DNA of 64,000 nucleotides from a virus, in IMG/VR virus record IMGVR_UViG_3300020055_000003, positions 62,001-126,000 of that record. One strand, written 5' to 3'. The position numbers were made by a program, and so were the translations under genes. The notes beneath the pieces were generated by a model, which saw only the letters and a program-made list of their open reading frames with translations, did no database searches and was not told where the DNA came from. Position 1 is the stretch's first letter. Each line of letters starts with the position of its first letter. Shown here piece by piece: positions 9,071 to 19,500 of this stretch.

Positions 9071-9289
9071 ATGACACATGTATTTTTATTAGTTGTTATA
9101 CTTGGATCAAAAACTATTAGCCAAGACATGTATTTTTGGGATATAAACCGTTGTAATTATTTTGCATCGCAGATTGTAAAAAGATACGGAAACTATAGAT
9201 ATTATCGTAGTGTTCCAGAAGAACATCGTGCAACAGCATATTGCAAACCAGTTCTAACTGATCCTAAAAAAATCAAAATATATGAATAA
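9071..9289 (+). CDS. Small exported protein of unknown function
   Basis: 72 aa. The ATG follows directly on the previous stop (TAA-ATG), so it is translationally coupled. The first about 18 residues (MTHVFLLVVILGSKTISQ) look like a signal or anchor helix. The mature part has two Cys (RCNYF and AYCKP) that could form a disulfide, and many Tyr and Arg. Phage-type small envelope proteins look like this; no family is recognised. It converges on the fibre gene at 9305 with a 15-nt gap. Confidence 0.6.
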   Translation: MTHVFLLVVILGSKTISQDMYFWDINRCNYFASQIVKRYGNYRYYRSVPEEHRATAYCKPVLTDPKKIKIYE

Positions 9290-9304
9290 TTAGACCAAGA
9301 AATA

Positions 9305-11557
9305 CTAACTAATTGCTTTATAAACATGAAATGAACCTTTATGACTAAAGGACTGACCAGAGTGTGCAGTAGCCAAATATTCTCCAACTATGATGTGGTA
9401 GCCGTCCGCTGATATACCAATATCGGTTCCAAAATCTTCTTGGCTACTTGTTGGGTTTGGTTCTAAAACTTCTTTCCATTCCCAGTTACCGCTTGTAGTA
9501 TTTTTTCTAAAAATGTAAACAGAGCCCATTCGACTAAGATAGCTAGCATAATATGACATTGCTGATGCTACTATTGTTTTGCCATCGCCATTAATTCCTA
9601 CTGCTCTACCAAAGTAATATGAGTTGCCCCATGTTCCTTTTTCAGAGCTTGTTAGTTGAGACCAGCTGATAGTTTGTGTCGGTGTCATTGATTGTGAAGA
9701 TGGAAGGGTTGTTATATCAAAAATGTTTATCTTACCATTGGTTGCAGCATTTGCTCCACCGGCGACAATAGTGTTTCCATCTGCGGAAATAGAGACATCC
9801 GCACCGTTCCACTCACCACTTTCTTGAAAATATTTAATTTGTGATGATGTATTAGACCAATTGGTTGAAGTATCAGGACGAGTTATTAAGTAAACCCTAG
9901 ATTGTGTACTATTGTTGTAACTAGGACAACCTACCACTAATCGTGTGCCGATTTCATTCATTTCCATTGCACCTCTATAGTTAGATTTAGTGCCTCGTCC
10001 TCTTCCTAGATATGAGTTTGTGGAATTTAAACTGCTTATGTCGGTCATATTAAATGATTCAGTAAAGGTTGTATTTTTATCTGCTCTTGAGTAAAATTTT
10101 ATTCCGCCTCTATTACTGTACCAAGTAGGTCTGGCAGCTGCTAATACTAATCCGTCACCTGAAATAGCAATAGAAAAGCCGAACTGCCCGCCGTCAGAAA
10201 TAGTTTGATCTAGTGTCCAAGATGTTCCAGATCTTTTATAAATTTTTACTTCATTTCTGCCTGGGTCACCAATAGCTACTGTAACACCTTCGTCGTCGAT
10301 GGCTAAATCGGTTCCAAAATCCCCACTTTGGCTAGTAAATTCTGCTTGCTTGGCCCAGCTACCGTTTCCTGTTGAATCATGCCATATTTGCACCCATTCC
10401 GTAGTGTTCTGATCATGGCCTGTTGAGATTACGGCGTAGGTGCCGTCTTTATTTATTTCAGTCATAGATCCCCATTCTCTATTACTTTGATAATAGGGCA
10501 TACTTTGAAGGTTATCAGCAGTTTTAGCATATGAATCCCACTCAGGGCTAGGAGCTACAAAAATCAAACTAAACACACTCGAAGCGGTTTCTTGATTTTC
10601 TCCATTGGACGCAATAAACGAAATTGTGAACTCCCCCGCATCCGCATTGTTTGTTGATGGAGTAATTGTAAATACATTACCTACATTAGTGATTGTGGTT
10701 TCGCCTAAGGTTCCGGCAGTAACTTGATGACTCCATTGCAAAGGAATTCCATCTGGGTCAGAACTTGAAAGTGTGATTGATAAAGGGGTTCCATCATTTG
10801 CAAGTTCATATGTTGCTGCATTTCCAGTAACTGCTGTGATTGGATTGCTTATCAATGCAATATTATACCAACCTGTTCCATTAAACAAATATAATTTATT
10901 GTTCTCTGCAACATATGCTTGTGTTCCAGTATTCACTCCAGATGTGGGTAATTGTGATAATAGATTATATGCGCTCATTGCTGGTGCTGAAGCTTGTTCT
11001 TGTGTTTCAATAGAATTATCAGAACTATCTAGAAACTGAATTGTGTTTCCAGCACCTCTTTTCATTTTAATAGGATTTCCTGTTCCATCATCAATAGTTA
11101 CTTCTTTTGCTTTGATAGTTCTTGGATTTCCAGAAGTATCTCTGATATCAATACCAGTACCATCATCGGATATTTTACTGTCTCCGATAACAGCAGTATT
11201 TCCACTCAGATACAAATCTTTGAATCTATTTGTAGATGAACCTAAATCGTGTACAATATTTTGATCTGGTATCAAATCTCCAGTGATTGTGGAAAGAGTT
11301 GTGACTGTGATTGATGCAGGGTTTAGAACTTGTTTGATTGCTCCTGCAAGTCTTGCGACATCATCAGCTGATGCAGAACCAACCAACGCATTTGCTCTTG
11401 CATTGATTGCATCTTCTAAAGACTTGTCTTCTCCAAGATTTAATGCCTTTACTGCTCTCGCAAGAGAAACTAACTCTGCAACATTTGCAGTTGGAATTCC
11501 ATTCTCAATTTTTGTTTTGAGTGCTGCAATTGATGTGGATAGATCGCTGTCTGCCAT
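9305..11557 (-). CDS. Tail-fibre protein with FG-GAP-like beta-propeller
   Basis: 750 aa. The second adaptor type of this array starts it: MADSDLSTSIAALKTKI...PTANVAELVSLARAVKALNLGED (1-90), followed by the conserved HDLGSSTNRFKDLYLSGNT stretch (about 122-141). After linker sequence comes the Ig/cadherin-like repeat (about 245-335). The C-terminal half (about 350-750) holds six or seven repeats of the form DFGTDLAI..DG..VAIGDP, QFGFSIAISGDGLVLAAA and YFGRAVGINGDGKTIVAS. These resemble integrin-type FG-GAP repeats that build a seven-bladed propeller. The likely role is surface binding (inference). Ten bases separate it from the upstream gene, with which it shares the first 200 residues in outline. 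Confidence 0.82.
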   Translation of the reverse strand: MADSDLSTSIAALKTKIENGIPTANVAELVSLARAVKALNLGEDKSLEDAINARANALVGSASADDVARLAGAIKQVLNPASITVTTLSTITGDLIPDQNIVHDLGSSTNRFKDLYLSGNTAVIGDSKISDDGTGIDIRDTSGNPRTIKAKEVTIDDGTGNPIKMKRGAGNTIQFLDSSDNSIETQEQASAPAMSAYNLLSQLPTSGVNTGTQAYVAENNKLYLFNGTGWYNIALISNPITAVTGNAATYELANDGTPLSITLSSSDPDGIPLQWSHQVTAGTLGETTITNVGNVFTITPSTNNADAGEFTISFIASNGENQETASSVFSLIFVAPSPEWDSYAKTADNLQSMPYYQSNREWGSMTEINKDGTYAVISTGHDQNTTEWVQIWHDSTGNGSWAKQAEFTSQSGDFGTDLAIDDEGVTVAIGDPGRNEVKIYKRSGTSWTLDQTISDGGQFGFSIAISGDGLVLAAARPTWYSNRGGIKFYSRADKNTTFTESFNMTDISSLNSTNSYLGRGRGTKSNYRGAMEMNEIGTRLVVGCPSYNNSTQSRVYLITRPDTSTNWSNTSSQIKYFQESGEWNGADVSISADGNTIVAGGANAATNGKINIFDITTLPSSQSMTPTQTISWSQLTSSEKGTWGNSYYFGRAVGINGDGKTIVASAMSYYASYLSRMGSVYIFRKNTTSGNWEWKEVLEPNPTSSQEDFGTDIGISADGYHIIVGEYLATAHSGQSFSHKGSFHVYKAIS

Positions 11558-11566
11558 GAGATTTCC

Positions 11567-13474
11567 TTATACTGTTGTTTCGCCTGCTGTCGAAGATGCC
11601 TGATCTACATTGGTTGATGGGAAAGATCTTCCATCTCCCCAAATGATCCGAACAACGCCTTGACCGGCAGTTTCCCCATTGTAGTTGCTATTAAAATTAA
11701 AGGATCCAGGCCCACCGGCGCCGTAATTTTTGTCGTTATTAGAATCTAATGGATCAATGCTCGTTCCACCAGAACCTGATCTTCCAGATGATGCGTTACC
11801 ATTTCGGCCCTGACCATATACACCAACACCACCACCAGCAGTTCCATGAGCACTACCAAAAGCTTGCATTGTTTTTCCTCCCGCTCCAGAACCACCAGTA
11901 CCATTTTGTCCTGAATTGGTGTCGGGAGATGCATCGCCGCCATTGCCAGAATATCCTCCAGCACCACCGCCCCCTCCGGCGGCCATTGATTGAGTACCTC
12001 TATCACCTTTTCCTCTACCACCTCCATGGCCACCAGTGGTCGCACTGCCCAATACAGTCGAGTTACCAAACACATTGGTTCCACCAGAAGCTTCGGGCGC
12101 GGGCCCGCCTGCAACACGATTGCCACCCGAACCACCGCCCGCTTGAAAGATGATGACTCCATCTTTACTTACAAAACTCGCCTCGCCGCTATTTCCGCTG
12201 TTATGGGTGCTTGCCCCGCCGGTTACGGGAGCGCCCCCTGCCCCCACTTTTACTGTATATTGTTCTCCAGCTGTGACTGAAAAATTATTAACATATGCAA
12301 GCGCTGCTCCACCACCACCAGTACCACTATTTTCTGGTTGATGTCCGACTACCGCACCACTTCCGCCTCCACCAACACCAACCATAGATATACTAGTTAC
12401 ACCATCTGGCACAGTCCAAGTATGAGTTCCCACAGATGTAAAGAGAACGCCAGCTGGCGGCGGCGCAAATGCCAGTGAAAAATCACTACTCGCAATAGAT
12501 TGATTAACGCCATCAGATGCTGAGAATGTTAGAGTAAATGTTCCAGCATCAGCTTCTGTTGCACTTGGTGTGATGGTAAATACATTATCTGCTTGGGCCA
12601 CTGTTGCGGTGGAACCTAATGCTCCAGTTGTTACCTGATAACTCCATGTTAAAGGAAGTCCTTCTGGATCGGTTGCATTCAAAGTTACAACAGTAGGAGT
12701 TCCATCAATTGCAAGATCATATGTTGCATTTGCTCCAGAGATCGCAGATGGAGTTTGATTGACAAGCGCAATATTATACCAACCAGTTCCTGTCCATAAG
12801 AACAATTTATTATTTTCAGACACAAAGGCTTGAGTTCCAGCATCTACTCCAGTGAGTGGTAGTTCAGACATCAAAGAATATGCACCAACTGTTGCTCCAG
12901 TAGATGCAGTTGAAACTGCTCCAGTATCATTTCCAGAATTATCTATTGTTCTAAAATCTAACTTACCCTGTGCATTTCTTTTTAACCGAATCTTTCCAGA
13001 ACCATCGTCCAGATCAATCTCTTTAGCTTTCATTTTTCTTGGATTATCTGATGAGTCTAAGAATTTAAGTTCTGTTCCATCATCTTGTATCTTAGTGTCT
13101 CCCAAGAACATTGTATTTCCGCTGATATACAAGTCTTTGAATCTATTAGATGCGCTACCTAAATCATATGCTTCATTAGTATCTGGAATTAAATCTCCAG
13201 TTACTGATGTAAAATTGGTAACAGTGATTGCAGCAGGGTTTAGAAATTGTTTTATGACTGTTGCGAGTTTAGAAACTTCATCACTTGTTGCAGTTGATGC
13301 CAGAGCATTTACTCTAGTGTTGATTGCTTGTTCCAGAGAAGAATCTTCTCCTAGATTCATACCTTTCGCAGACCTTGCAATACTTACCAGTTCATCTACA
13401 GTAGCAGTAGGAATTGCGTTCAAGAGTTCTGTTTTGAGAGCTGCTATTGAGGTGTCTAAATTGCTGTCCGCCAT
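11567..13474 (-). CDS. Tail-fibre adhesin with glycine-rich C-terminal domain
   Basis: 635 aa. Adaptor type 2, MADSNLDTSIAALKTELLNA (1-90), then YDLGSASNRFKDLYISGNT (about 122-140), FLDSSDNPRKMKAKEI and an Ig/cadherin-like repeat (about 240-335). The C-terminal domain (about 343-610) opens TSVGTHTWTVPDGVTSISMV and carries many GGGG and GGSG runs ending GQGVVRIIWGDGRSFPS. The TWTVP opening and Gly runs match the glycine-rich domain found in phage tail tips. A late promoter sits 20 nt upstream. Its N-terminal 240 residues are paralogous to the genes at 9305 and 25468. Confidence 0.82.
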   Translation of the reverse strand: MADSNLDTSIAALKTELLNAIPTATVDELVSIARSAKGMNLGEDSSLEQAINTRVNALASTATSDEVSKLATVIKQFLNPAAITVTNFTSVTGDLIPDTNEAYDLGSASNRFKDLYISGNTMFLGDTKIQDDGTELKFLDSSDNPRKMKAKEIDLDDGSGKIRLKRNAQGKLDFRTIDNSGNDTGAVSTASTGATVGAYSLMSELPLTGVDAGTQAFVSENNKLFLWTGTGWYNIALVNQTPSAISGANATYDLAIDGTPTVVTLNATDPEGLPLTWSYQVTTGALGSTATVAQADNVFTITPSATEADAGTFTLTFSASDGVNQSIASSDFSLAFAPPPAGVLFTSVGTHTWTVPDGVTSISMVGVGGGGSGAVVGHQPENSGTGGGGAALAYVNNFSVTAGEQYTVKVGAGGAPVTGGASTHNSGNSGEASFVSKDGVIIFQAGGGSGGNRVAGGPAPEASGGTNVFGNSTVLGSATTGGHGGGRGKGDRGTQSMAAGGGGGAGGYSGNGGDASPDTNSGQNGTGGSGAGGKTMQAFGSAHGTAGGGVGVYGQGRNGNASSGRSGSGGTSIDPLDSNNDKNYGAGGPGSFNFNSNYNGETAGQGVVRIIWGDGRSFPSTNVDQASSTAGETTV

Positions 13475-13493
13475 TGTAAATCCTTTTTAGTAT

Positions 13494-13501
13494 TATTTAT
13501 A
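13494..13501 (-). promoter_or_regulatory. T4-type late promoter for 11567-13474
   Basis: The minus strand reads TATAAATA, exact late octamer, 20 nt upstream of the ATG at 13474, in the 54-nt gap after the gene at 13529. Confidence 0.72.
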
Positions 13502-13528
13502 ATTAATTTTTATCTTTTGTTTATCCAA

Positions 13529-15025
13529 TTAAACTGTATATTTGTCTATTTGACTGTTTTGACGGTCAAAAACGAACATTGAAGTGCCATCGTTTAAGAA
13601 ACAGGCACCTAATGGATTGACGTTTGCGGAAGCGTCACCACTACTTGAAAATTGTTTTGAGCCACCTGTCACAGTAGATAAATTGTTTAAATCTAAAGGA
13701 TTTGCTGGATCAAATTGTTTTTGGGTATATGTTCTTGAAAAATTGCCCGCTGAATAGATTAGGTATTTATCGTCAGGACTAAGTTGGACATCGTTGCATG
13801 GCGTACTTCCTGCAACCTGAACTTCTTGTGCTGGTGAAGTTCCTATAGTATTGATATCAAAGGGAGTAGAGAGATCCCAACGAGCAATGTAGTTGTAGTT
13901 GACAGCACAGAGAAATAATTTTGTTCCATCACTAGACAAAGCTATTCCAGTAATATCAAAGCCAGGTTGGTTTGAAGGCCTATTCCTAGTAACCGTACCA
14001 GTACAACTACTAGAGCCTACTGTTCCACTTAATCCGTTACCATTAGTATTTACTGTCGTATTTAAATTATAATTCCATTGATAAAATTTTAAATTGCCGC
14101 CCCCAGAATTATGCTCCGCAGCAAATATTCTAGTACCGTCTTGGCTTGCAGTAATCGCCCAATAACCTCCAAGTGTACTATTACCAGTACTACCTATATT
14201 GCGTTGTGTTGTAGTAGGACTTTTATGAGTGGTGTGTTCTAATACTACAGGATTGTAGGCGGCACTTACAAAAGAAAAATCTCCTTCGGGAGTACAATAA
14301 TAATCATTGGCTTGACTTGGAACAGTTACAGACCCACTAGTAACACTACCACTAAGTGTATTTAAAATAGGATATTGTACCCCAAAAGTCAAAGAAAATT
14401 CACTACTTGCATTTACTGCTCCATTGATACCGTCAGTAGCACTAAATGTCAACTCAAATGTTCCAGCATCTGACTCTGTAGTGCTGGGTGTAATCGTGAA
14501 AACATTATCTACTTGTGATACGGTTGCTATTGTTCCTAAAGAACCAGATGTGACTGCATAACTCCATGTCAGAGGGAATCCTTCTGGGTCTGTAGACACC
14601 GCTGTGATTACAGTTGCCGTACCATCAGTTGCTAATTCATAGGTTCCATCTACTCCAGTAATCGCACTAGGAGAATCATTTTGTACTGTAGCAATCTTAT
14701 ACCAACCAGAACCATTATAAACGTATATATTATTTGTTGCGGTAACTAATCCAAAATCTCCATTAGACATACCAGTAGCGGCTATTAATGCTGCCATATC
14801 TGCGTAAATCGCCGCGCCGGCATTGCCCAATACTCCTCCAGTATCAGTTAAATCAGACACATCTGCTGGAATGAGACTTGTTGTATCTGTCAAATCTGAT
14901 AGATCGGATATTGCACCAGAAGTTACTATTTTCCAAACTCCTGATGCTGAATTATATCTATATGTTCTTCCATTAGTGACAAATGTTTGGTTGTCACTTG
15001 GACTATTTGGAAAGTTTATCGCCAT
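13529..15025 (-). CDS. Tail-fibre protein with beta-propeller-like head
   Basis: 498 aa. Adaptor type 1 MAINFPNSPSDNQTFVTNG...RYNSASGVW (1-33), then DLSDLTDTTSLIPADVSDL repeats (about 40-65), block ADMAALIAATGMSNGDFGLV...YVYNGSGWYKIATVQ (about 75-118) and the Ig/cadherin-like repeat (about 120-215). The head (about 230-498) contains blade-like repeats such as SQDGTRIFAAEH, SSDGTKLFLCAV...YIARWDLSTPFDI and SPDDKYLIYSAG, consistent with a WD40/YVTN-like propeller. Almost identical to the gene at 15056 for the first 215 residues, with a different head. Confidence 0.82.
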   Translation of the reverse strand: MAINFPNSPSDNQTFVTNGRTYRYNSASGVWKIVTSGAISDLSDLTDTTSLIPADVSDLTDTGGVLGNAGAAIYADMAALIAATGMSNGDFGLVTATNNIYVYNGSGWYKIATVQNDSPSAITGVDGTYELATDGTATVITAVSTDPEGFPLTWSYAVTSGSLGTIATVSQVDNVFTITPSTTESDAGTFELTFSATDGINGAVNASSEFSLTFGVQYPILNTLSGSVTSGSVTVPSQANDYYCTPEGDFSFVSAAYNPVVLEHTTHKSPTTTQRNIGSTGNSTLGGYWAITASQDGTRIFAAEHNSGGGNLKFYQWNYNLNTTVNTNGNGLSGTVGSSSCTGTVTRNRPSNQPGFDITGIALSSDGTKLFLCAVNYNYIARWDLSTPFDINTIGTSPAQEVQVAGSTPCNDVQLSPDDKYLIYSAGNFSRTYTQKQFDPANPLDLNNLSTVTGGSKQFSSSGDASANVNPLGACFLNDGTSMFVFDRQNSQIDKYTV

Positions 15026-15055
15026 TTGTCTGTCCTTTAAGTTATCTCTTATGGT

Positions 15056-16528
15056 TTAAGGTTGTTGTCTCCAATATAATCTTACAGAGTTATCTTGCTG
15101 ATCTCTAAGTCCGTAAACCCAATTTCCATCCCAAGAAATATGTGCCTTTTGAATATTCGCACCTACTCCAAAGCTTCCTCCAGTTGTGTAGGAACCTGCT
15201 GTTGATAAATCCCAAGCGGTAGTTAATGGAATAGTAGAAGCTGTTCCGCCATATGCAGAGACTACATATAAAACTGTTCCAAGAGGATTAAATTGTATTG
15301 AAGTAATAGTTCTCACTGAATTATTAGCATATGTACTCCAGAAATTAAATGTGTTTGCCAATGTACGAGATGATGTGTCAAAGGCCGCGCCTAAGTTATA
15401 TGTTTTAACTTGATTGTCACTAGTTTGGTTGCCAGAAAGAACAAATAATTTCATTCCATCTGTAGAGAATTTTAAATCATATATAATAGCCGACTCAGTA
15501 AATACACTTACTGTGCTTGCTTGGGTATTACTGTTGAATGCAGTATTTAAATTTGCATATTTTACTGTTTGCTGATCACCATAGTATAATTTTGTTCCAT
15601 CTTCAATATAATCTAAAGCATAAAGCGCTTTTATATTAATATCTCCTGTTTGAGCAAATGCAAGAGTGCTTGGATCATATGGAGTAGACATAGTAAAATC
15701 AACGGGCTTCCCGCCGCCAATTTGATCACTAATTGTCATTTTTGTACCATCTCTGCTTACAGATATTGCACCAGACCTATACCACGTACTCCCTACTCCA
15801 TTTGCAAACCCGCCATAAGTGCTCAATAAAACATTGGAAGTAGATCCCCAAGTACTGGTCATAGTTGAAAATGTAGTTGTCCAATTAGGTGTAAAGATTA
15901 GAGTTAAACTTGTATTCGCACTAACCGCACCATTAACACCATCAGTGGCACTAATTGTAAGAGTGAATGTCCCATCATTGGCACTATCAGTACTAGGTGT
16001 AATAGTAAATACATTATCCACTTGACTCACTGTAGCAATATTTCCCAAACCAGAAGTAGAATAAGTCCATGTAAGAGGAAATCCATCTGGGTCTGTAGAA
16101 ACTGCTGTAATAACTGTTGGAGTTCCATCAGTTGCTAGTTCATAGGTTCCATCTACTCCAGTGATTGCTGATGGAGAATCATTCTGCACAGTTGCTATTT
16201 TATACCAACCAGAACCATTATAAACGTATATATTATTGTTTGCAGTGACTAATCCAAAATCTCCATTAGACATACCAGTTGCAGCTATTAGTGCTGCCAT
16301 ATCCGCATATACAGTAGCACCACCACTATCTAATAAACCAGTGTTGTCTGCCAAATCAGAAACATCTGCTGGAATGAGACTTGTTGTATCAGTTAGTTCA
16401 GAAATATCTGAACCTACACCAGCAGCTAATATTTTCCAGGCTCCTGTTGCTGAATTATATCTATATGTTCTTCCATTTGTAGTAAATGTTTGATTATCAC
16501 TAGGACTATCTGGAAAGTTTACTGCCAC
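15056..16528 (-). CDS. Tail-fibre protein with beta-propeller-like head (GTG start)
   Basis: 490 aa. Start codon is GTG at 16528, one base after the stop of the upstream gene (TAA-a-GTG), fixed by the adaptor MAVNFPDSPSDNQTFTTNG. The order is the same as its neighbour at 13529: adaptor, SELTDTTSLIPADVSDL, ADMAALIAATGMSNGDFG, Ig/cadherin-like repeat. The head (about 215-490) has repeats such as SRDGTKMTISD, EDGTKLYYGD, STDGMKLFVLSGN and SWDGNWVYGLRD. The two neighbours look like products of gene duplication with head divergence. Confidence 0.82.
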   Translation of the reverse strand: MAVNFPDSPSDNQTFTTNGRTYRYNSATGAWKILAAGVGSDISELTDTTSLIPADVSDLADNTGLLDSGGATVYADMAALIAATGMSNGDFGLVTANNNIYVYNGSGWYKIATVQNDSPSAITGVDGTYELATDGTPTVITAVSTDPDGFPLTWTYSTSGLGNIATVSQVDNVFTITPSTDSANDGTFTLTISATDGVNGAVSANTSLTLIFTPNWTTTFSTMTSTWGSTSNVLLSTYGGFANGVGSTWYRSGAISVSRDGTKMTISDQIGGGKPVDFTMSTPYDPSTLAFAQTGDINIKALYALDYIEDGTKLYYGDQQTVKYANLNTAFNSNTQASTVSVFTESAIIYDLKFSTDGMKLFVLSGNQTSDNQVKTYNLGAAFDTSSRTLANTFNFWSTYANNSVRTITSIQFNPLGTVLYVVSAYGGTASTIPLTTAWDLSTAGSYTTGGSFGVGANIQKAHISWDGNWVYGLRDQQDNSVRLYWRQQP

Positions 16529-16529
16529 T

Positions 16530-19500
16530 TTAGATTACCCTTATCTTTAAGTTTTGTGCTGCAAGAGATTTGATTTTTACTTTATTTAGAGCCGGAAACT
16601 CTGCTTCATAATCAGTTCCATTGATTGCCTGTCTCACTAATGCTTCTGCCTGATATCCAATAGTAACACCATCCGATAGTGGAGATGCTCCAGATGTTGC
16701 ATATGGTGCAATCATCAAGTCTAGTGTATCTCCAAGAACATAGTGGTTTGGATCTGTGACTGCTTGGAGTTGTGCTTTGTCCATTCTGTTAAATGACTGA
16801 GCCCCTAGTGCTTCTTGTAGTGTTGCATGTTCGTTGTTATTTGTGCCGTTAACCCAAGTTTCAGATGTGGAATAACCAACAGTAGTTGAGCCTGTAGAAT
16901 ATTGATAAATTGTGTCGTTGCCGTCATTACCCACAATATACATTTTCTGACCGCTATTACCAAAACATAACCCCTGTGAATTGTTATCTTGTTCAAAAGT
17001 ATCATATGATACTAATGGCGAAGATATAGAAGCTGTACTTATGTCAAAAGCAACACTTAAATTATGTAACTCAACTTTATCATTGCCAGATATGTTAAGT
17101 ATGAATAATTTTGTACCGTCACCATTAAAGGCAAAGCTTTCGCTGTATGCTGTATAAGTATATGCATCAACATAAGTTAAATTAGTTATATCCCATGCTG
17201 TAGAGAGAGTATATTCATGAATTTTATATGCATTTCTATCCATGGCAAACAACTTAGTGCCGTTATTATTAAAGTTAAAATCAAAGAGTCCCGTTTGAGC
17301 ATTACTGCTGACAGTGGTTAAGGCAGTACTCGTTGTTCCTGAGCCTGCTGTTGAAAGATCATAAGCAGTACTAAGATCAAAACTTTCAACTTTATATGTA
17401 TTAGCGTCACAAGTAAACACTTTGTGACCTGTAGAGGAAAATCTACATCCTACAAGAGTTGTTCCATGAGGATCAATTTTATTTACATAAGTGGCTGTAC
17501 TTACATCAAAAGCAGTTGAAAGTGTAAAATAGTGGAGATCATCAACAAATGAACCAGCCACAATCAAGTGCAACCCATCACTACTAATATCTACGGCCCG
17601 CGCCGTAGATTCGTATGCATTAACATCTAAACTTTTACTATCGTAAGATGCATTTGCAATATCAAATCCTACTGTAACAGTTGTTCCAGCATCATTATTA
17701 TACTGCCAAGTTCCAGAGTTATTCTTAACAATCTTTCTTACGCCGTCACCATCTTTGATAACACTCCAAGATGTTCTGTCATCTGTAGAAACTGCATAGA
17801 ATACATCACCATCATTCTTGGTTTCATCTGCAACCATAGAATCGAGATCGACCCACGATGATGAATTGATTTGACCAGTAGAACCAGTTAGGACTGGAGA
17901 ATATTGAGAGTATGGATGTGCTGATGAAGTTCCGCCCGTAATTTCAAAAATTTTCTTTGTTGACATATCACATAACCACAACCTTTTTTTATCATAAGAC
18001 ATTAATGTTCTAGCAGCGTAAGCACTGACACCAGCATCGCCCGTAAGAGTTCTGAAATCAATGTTACCAATATTATTCAAGGAGCTGCTTCCTACACTAA
18101 AATAACTTGGCAATGTCAAACTATAGCCTAAACCAGCCGTGCCGCCTGAATATCCCCGTAGCACTGAAAGTCCATCCTCAGATACTACGAAAGAATAAGG
18201 TATAGTTCCAGTTGTTACGTCTGCATACGATACATATGTCATTGTTGACATGTCATAAGCCGTGCTAAGTGTATATTCTGCAAGTCCGTCATAAGCACTA
18301 TTGTCATAATATCCGACTAGAAGTTTTGTCCCATCAGAATTAAATTCGAAAGCATATGGTTGCAAGGTTGTTGTGCTTGGTGCTCCACCACCACCACTTG
18401 TACTGTTCCAAGATCCTCCACTATTGAAATAATAGTAACCAACGTAACTAGCTGTACTAGGATCCCAAGCAGTACTCATAGTAAAATATTTTATACGATT
18501 TGCGCCAGTGTCACTAATCCAAATTTTTGTACCGTCTGGATGAACCCACAGCCATTTCACACCTGAAGTCATTTCATTAGTATTTACTTTTGTAGCATCT
18601 TCAGTTAATGTACTAAGATCAAATGGTATCGACAAATCATATCTAGTGAATTTATATCCAGTACTTAATCCCGCCACCATAACTATTGCGATAGTACCCT
18701 CGCTATTAAATCCCACATGTACTATATTAGTTATTGCACTTGAAACATTATTATTATAATTCATTGTTGCTCCTACACCATTACCACTCGTAGGAAATAT
18801 GACAGGAGTAGAAGTAGAATAGCCACTCAATTCAATACCAGACCCATCAGCCTTACCTTCAGCACCAAATAGCTGCCAAGAAGAAATTGTAGAAGTATCT
18901 GCAAAAGCAGTAACTGACTTATATGCACCAGCAGTAGATGTAATAATAGCGGATCCAGAGTTACCTATAACTTTTTTACCTACGTCAGATGAAGAGAAAG
19001 CAGATGGTATAGATGTTTGAGCAATACGAATAGGCGCGGCCGCCCCCGTTCCACCAATCATGTAAGTATTTCCCGAATTATCTCTGGAAAATCTTGGATA
19101 GTATCCCCATCCATGCACGCCCGTTTCTTCTACATATACAGCAGTCGTAATATCAAATGCTGTTGATAAATTAAATTTATATGCAAACTGTTGTGGATAT
19201 GAATTGCCTCTTGCACTTACCAACAATAAAGTTCCGTCATTACTAAACATTGCATTATATAAATTGCCCCAATCTATAGTTACCCCAGCAGCAGTCAATA
19301 TGGTAGATAAATCTACTTCTTGCTTCGATCCAGCAGTAGTAATATCCCATGCAGTTGACATTGTGTATCTTGCTACATAGTTCCCATTGCAATATAAAAT
19401 ATAATCACCATTATTGGAAGGATTTGGAGGGCCTGCTTGCCAATTTGTTGTAGATGGAATACCGTTTCCGCTCGGTATAAATGTTTTGTTTTGATAGGAA

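Noticed and set aside
11746-12341. Four frames overlapping the glycine-rich C-terminus at 11567-13474
   Set aside because: Same Gly-run artefact; the fibre frame has the domain architecture.
12852-13490. 212-codon plus-strand frame opposite the fibre gene at 11567
   Set aside because: Mirror of the conserved adaptor codons; the same false frame appears opposite the paralogous adaptors at 11283 and 34739, which shows it follows from the real gene.
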